The translations under genes and the position numbers were made by a program. Positions 59,109 through 64,000 of a stretch of 64,000 bases of DNA are shown piece after piece. The notes beneath the pieces are model-generated. The model was not told the DNA's origin. It saw only the letters and a list, made by a program, of their open reading frames with translations, and made no database searches. Source of the stretch: Cladobotryum mycophilum (taxonomy: Eukaryota; Ascomycota; Sordariomycetes; Hypocreales; Hypocreaceae). The stretch's first letter is position 1, and each line of letters starts with the position of its first letter. The stretch lies in the NCBI GenBank assembly GCA_036429605.1, contig JAVFKD010000015.1, forward strand, positions 2,565,421-2,629,420. Direction: 5' to 3'.

Positions 59109-62100
59109 ACGGAGGGAAACATGCATATAAGGCGGGGAAATCTGGATCAATGGTCTGCGTCAACTGTGTGTAAGATGATTCAATGCATGTCTCCCTATGA
59201 TTACCCCCTTCCATTTTGTCTGAGACGAAAAGAGAAGACAGAAATAAAACAAATGATCATCCCCAAAACTTGGTAAATTACCAAATGTCACATGGACAGG
59301 TTTTTTAGACTCGTCATTTTGAGCCAAATGTTTTTATCTGTATTCAGTTTGATGGAAGGGAGGGCTTATTTTCCCGAGAGTCTGGTATATTACATCCTAA
59401 GAACTATGAGCAACTAAAACCTCCAAGGGCTATGTTAGAGCAAGTAGTATGGGATGTGAACTGTAACAAACGGCCGGACCAACAACCCAACCAACAAAAT
59501 CAACTTATTCCAAAAAAATAAAAGGGCTGTTTCTTTTTTGCTCCCACGCTTAGACGGTGTCACCACGTAATACTGCTTAGTTAGATACATGTTTCAACGT
59601 CCGGCTGGCAAAGAATCCATCGCCAGGAGAATCAGCTTAACGGATGATGATACGCTCGGCAAAGAATGGGGGTCAGGTCGTTGTCCCCCCTCGTTTGCCG
59701 TTGAACGAGCGCGTAATAAGTGACCATTCAACGTCATGGACCTCCAAAACTAATCATCACCCCCTCCAAAAAAAGCACAGGGGGTGTGGGCATTCAAAGT
59801 ATGTATTGTATTGTCCGGTTTCTATTCATCTACCGAGGACTTGGAAAATAGGCAGTGTAAAACCATAAAGGTGGTTGAAAGCTTGGGCTTTGTGTGGTGG
59901 AAAAGACTTGACGTTCTGACGCCGCACCCGCGCCGGAACGTTTCTGGCCGAGCCTCGTGTTCTTTTTTCCATCTCTCTCTTCATTTCGCATGGCTACAAC
60001 GTGCATCCGAGCTGGTGGGTGGTGGGTGGTGGTGGTGGGGAGGGTGACAACATTGCATTGGGTGACGATATGATGGCATGCTCGCACGCCTCACTCTTCA
60101 TGCAGGAGGATGTGACGAAAATGACTGAGGTGCATCTGCATCATAGTGATATATTCCCTCACTCCCATGTCAACCTGGACTGGCTGGACTTGGCTTGGGC
60201 TGGCTGAGTTGGGAGTGGATCATTGTCGTACCTATGAGGCGTTCAGGTTGTGATGAAATGTAGATCAAGGTACGGAGCAACTATTTGTACATGTTCACTA
60301 ACAGTTACATGTCTGCTTTTCTCGGTCGAGCTGATACATGCCTCGTACCTCTTTTCCTTCTGGTCCTGTTACCCCTTACCCATCGGAGATCGCCCTTGTC
60401 GAAGATTTCTGTTGACACCAAGACGCAAGGGAGGAAGAAATGCTGTCCACTCTATTTACCCTGCAGCAAAAACTCTTTGAAAAGGCGCAACATACTTGTA
60501 CATGCCTCTTCTACGTTTGGTCACCAAGGTTCCTTTCGGGGAGCAGCCCCAAAAATAAACCTGCATGAGGCCCCCTCTCGGTCAACAAGTAAATTGAAAC
60601 AAATTTCCATGTCCTTCAGCTCTCAACAAATATTTTTGTTTTTATTTTTGTTTTTTCGCCGCTTTTTGTGACTGTAAGAGGAGGAAGAGGAGGAGAGTGA
60701 GTGGGCATAGTACCAGGGTGCCATCACCAATTACATGCCTCATCACGATTACACAGGGCGGCAGCATGCACATATGGGATTGGGTTATATGTACAGCAAA
60801 TTATCATTCAGCAAAAGCCAGCCCATCTCACGACTCAAGCAAGAATCCATGGTTTGCTGCACGCTGCCGCCGCAAGCTCGCCGCCCCTCAAGCATCCCTC
60901 TTTTCTTCTTCTTTTTTTCTTAGGTTTTCTTACTGCATGCATAAGTAATCCTTTCTTCGTCCTCTTTCTGTTGAAGAGCCTCATGAAAAAAGAAAGAAAA
61001 AGGAAAAAAAGAGCAAGGAAGAACGCCAGAAGGTAACCCTCCACCACCCCAATTCTTGAAGAGGGGGTGGTGGTCTCACACGCAACACGATTCGAGAAGG
61101 AGAAACATGCAGAAATGCAATGCGTCCGCCCTCTCTCCCACCGCTTCCAGAACGAGGTCTTTTTGTCTCTCGCCAAGCGTAGTTATCTCTTCCCGCGCAA
61201 ACAAAGACGCGACGACCCCCCAGTCCAGTCCAGCCCAGTTCTCCCCCATCCCATCCCATCCTCTACCATCCATGACATCCATGACATCCCCCACAGCGCC
61301 ACCACCGTTTTGAGTATCCAAAGTGCCAACAAATTTCGCTGCTCGTCCAATTAAGCCCCCCAATCATGTACATTTGCGTGTGTTTATGCACATTTCAGTT
61401 CTTGGCTGTTCACTGCAGATTGCACAACGTTTTCCTGGGGGTATTACCAAGGAAATGATGCCCTTGAAAAGTACTCCGTAATCAAAAAGAAAGAGAGCAC
61501 AGCATATACGAAATGGATGTTCACCTGGCTTGCATGCATATCACCGCCCGCCGCATTTTCTCCAAGGTGCGACACACATACTTGCAACGTTCAAGTCTGG
61601 GCAGCAGCGGTTTTGTCTGTCTTGTATGTTTGCCTGCCCGTCTATCTGGGGCCGCAAGTTTCTCGTCCGCCCCCCCCAGCCAAGGAGACAGAGAGAGACA
61701 GAGAGCTGAACAAGAAGGTCTCTCATATTTCTCGTCCACTGCCGGAACGATTTTAACAAGAACTAAGCCCAACCTATGAGATCCTGCCGATCGCGCTAGT
61801 TGAGATGTGATGGCGCGTATCGATTCAAGAATGGATTGGATGGGTGCATCTGATGCACATTTGGCGATTCGATATGTGCCACAGGGCTGGACTTGTGTTG
61901 TTATGGATGGCTTGCGCGCCCCCTCTCACCATCCTCCCCCATCCCATCCCCCTCTCTGCATCCCCCCTGGTGAAGGAACTTTTCATCTGGGCAAAAATCA
62001 GCCCTGAGAAGGAGAGACAGTTGCGCAAAGAAAAACCCCTGGTCAAGCCTGATTGAGGAGACAACAAGGAAGCCCTACAAGCCACATCCTCCCCCCAGTA

Positions 62101-64000
62101 TGTACGTACAGGTCCAAGCCCCAGCCCAGCCAAAAACAAAAACACAATACAAAAGAGGTTACTCTGTAAAAGACGAAAACGTAAGGGGATACTTGTACAT
62201 ACCATTTTCATGTTGCATTTTCCTTTTCTTTTCGGAAAGTCCCGGTAGAACAGTGAACGATTCATTTCCACGCCCGCAGACGTGAAAGTCTAAAGTTTGT
62301 TTTTATGGTGGCTTTATTTGTTTGTTTGGACTTTTTGTGTGTTTTATGGTGTTTGCATAATGGGGGGAGAGAGAGTTCGGTGAAAAGGGGGGGGGAGAGG
62401 GACAACTCAGCATTATTCCCCCCGGGGCCACTTACATTACATCCATGACTATTCCCCCATAGATGAACTAAAAACTGCCGAAGTAGGCGCATTGTTCACC
62501 TCGTTTTATGCGTCAAGTTGAGTTGGTTATGTCTGTCTGCTGCTTGTTCACGACCAACGACGTTTTCCCTGCAGGAAATCACCGAATGGGACAGTGGATT
62601 TCCAGAACAAGAAAGAAAGAAAATAAAACGGCGCCTAAGCAATAAGACTTGTTGTCAAAAATAACTAATCAATACAGACCAAGAAAAAGAAGAAGAATCG
62701 AAACCCAACCGTTGCCAACACACACGTTTTCCTTCTTCTTTCTTTACACGTTAAAAACATGCGCTCCCAACGTGGTTTAGGCATGGCAGATGGGGTCAAC
62801 CTTGCTCAAGAAAAAGGAAAAAAATGAAACATAAAGTCCTCTCTCCTCTCTCATCTCTCCTCCCCTCCCCCTGTCTCGCATTTTTTGTCTTGACTTGTTT
62901 TTTTTTGCATGTCTTGTATCCTTACTCGGTAAGAGAGCTAAAAACGGTCATGGATGGCAGGGCTCAGTTGAGAGAGAAAAAGAAGTGTCTTGTGACAGGG
63001 TACTAAATCACAATCACTTCTCTTCTCCTGGTTTAATGCATGTAGGTGAACACATGCACGTACAAAAGTATCTACATTTGGAAGAAGGGGGAGGTGAGGA
63101 GTGTTTTACAACAACTCCATACCTCCATAAGCTGGGTCATCCAATCAAAGCCCTTTTTGTCCTACGATGCAAACAATGCAGATAGCCGCGTTTGGAGGAC
63201 GGCACGTAAAAACCGGGTTTGTGGTGCAATCAATTTGTTTGCCTTGCTTTTCTGGGGTAACCCTTCAGGTGTAAACAGGTGGTGTGGTCTGTCTGTCTTC
63301 GTCACAGTCACACTACATCATATGTAATGTACACAGACACAGACACGGACAGGCAGGTTGTAGTAGTATTATTAATATGAGCCATGGATGTGAAAAGGGC
63401 TCAACGACTTGCATGAGCGCATATGCCGCCAAGAAACGCAGGACGAGAATTATGCTGCACGAGGTTCGGGTTATTCACATCTCTCCATCCAACCACGTAA
63501 AATTCATGAACCCGTAGGAAAGAGAAAAACAAAAACAAAACAAAAAAGGGTAGAAAATCAGTCCGGCTTCGGAGCGCCTCCCCCCAAAAATGTGCCGTGT
63601 GTTGAGACAAAAAGAAGAAAAAGAAAGCAATGAACAGAGAAGGAGGCTCGAGAAAAATTCCCGTGTCTCACAGCCTTGACGTGCAATGGCCCTCCCCCTC
63701 CCATGTTCTCACTCACATTTCGCCTCCCATGATAGGTTTATGATCATAGCGCACACATAGCACGAAAACCAAAAAGGGCACTTCGCTCAAGATAGCAACC
63801 GCAGGTATTTAGTATTAATGTAGGTAGATAACGCCAACGTCTCAGTCCCTTATTTTTTTTCTGCTGCTGCTTCTGCCCTAAACAAGTAACCATGCTCCGA
63901 ACCATTGGTAGAGTTTGTGCGGTGTGCACTCAAACCCGCTCAATTTTGGGGTATTTCGTATCCGCTCAAAACAAAGAAAGAAAATGAAGAGAATAAAAAG

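Larger units (their letters stand above)
56184..64000. other. Gene-free 7.8 kb region at the right edge
   Basis: No domain-bearing frame on either strand; the longest open frames are low-complexity. The DNA is rich in poly-T/poly-A, AAAAG and GGGGG/CCCCC tracts, (GT)n, and short recurring motifs: TTGTTCACGACCAAC twice, ATGGATGCATT twice, AGTACTCCGT and its complement. It looks like long regulatory DNA, long untranslated leaders or non-coding transcription units for a gene beyond the window. No tRNA or rRNA found. Confidence 0.6.

Noticed and set aside
57000..63900. Many 60-130 codon frames in the right-hand region
   Set aside because: Low-complexity, on both strands, ended by homopolymers; no domains, splice logic or signal peptides worth trusting.
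1..64000. CRISPR arrays, bacterial operons, insertion sequences, LTR or TIR transposons
   Set aside because: No regularly spaced repeats, no terminal repeats with transposase or reverse transcriptase; the window is eukaryotic nuclear DNA.

Overview
This is nuclear DNA from a filamentous ascomycete (Pezizomycotina). Genes on both strands carry short GT-AG introns of 50-114 bases (one of 376) with CTRAY-like branch sites. The proteins are typical of moulds: an ABC-C transporter, Zn2Cys6 and fungal_trans regulators, GH75 chitosanases, a NACHT-WD40 NLR, the Rxt3 histone deacetylase subunit and a Pyr4-type membrane cyclase. Two nuclear tRNA genes are present, one with an intron next to the anticodon. 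The class cannot be fixed from sequence alone; Eurotiomycetes is a guess.

Bases 1-43.6 kb form an accessory-looking block. In order it holds: an ABC-C transporter cut by the left edge (-); a Sulfotransfer_4-type P-loop protein with an in-frame TGA (+); a GPI-anchored-looking GH75 chitosanase (+); tRNA-Arg(CCG); an SDR (+); tRNA-Ser(GCT); an NADPH-dependent FMN reductase (+); a Zn2Cys6 factor (-); a salicylate-hydroxylase-like monooxygenase (-); an NmrA-like reductase (-); a divergent quinone-reductase-like dehydrogenase (+); a second regulator (-); an ankyrin remnant (-); a second FAD monooxygenase with an in-frame TAG (+); a secreted bicovalent FAD oxidase (+); an enoyl-reductase-like MDR (+); a second GH75 chitosanase (-); a HET-E-like NLR (-); and a DEDDy exonuclease (+). 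The many redox enzymes, two regulators and transporter suggest peripheral or specialised metabolism, but no PKS, NRPS or terpene synthase backbone is present.

Bases 44-56.2 kb look like core genome: SDH assembly factor Sdh8/SDHAF4 (+), Rxt3 (-), an HxGH nucleotidyltransferase-like protein (+) and a Pyr4/PaxB-family membrane protein (+). Large gene-poor stretches flank them: 4.4 kb before the nucleotidyltransferase and 7.8 kb at the right end, rich in homopolymers, microsatellites and short recurring motifs.

Three patterns stand out. First, seven places in six accessory genes are out of frame by exactly one missing base in a G or C run, with clean frames on either side; an eighth (the dehydrogenase at 22 kb) needs two added bases or one removed. 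Two other accessory genes have single in-frame stops, and the Zn2Cys6 factor has lost its sixth cysteine. Core genes with equally long runs are intact, so this is either localised consensus error or real decay of an accessory block. Second, the NLR begins with a sequence resembling the HET-s-related amyloid motif, and its only intron ends in a tandem TAGTAG acceptor that can switch WD40 inclusion on or off. Third, one of the two chitosanases ends in a GPI-anchor-like signal.
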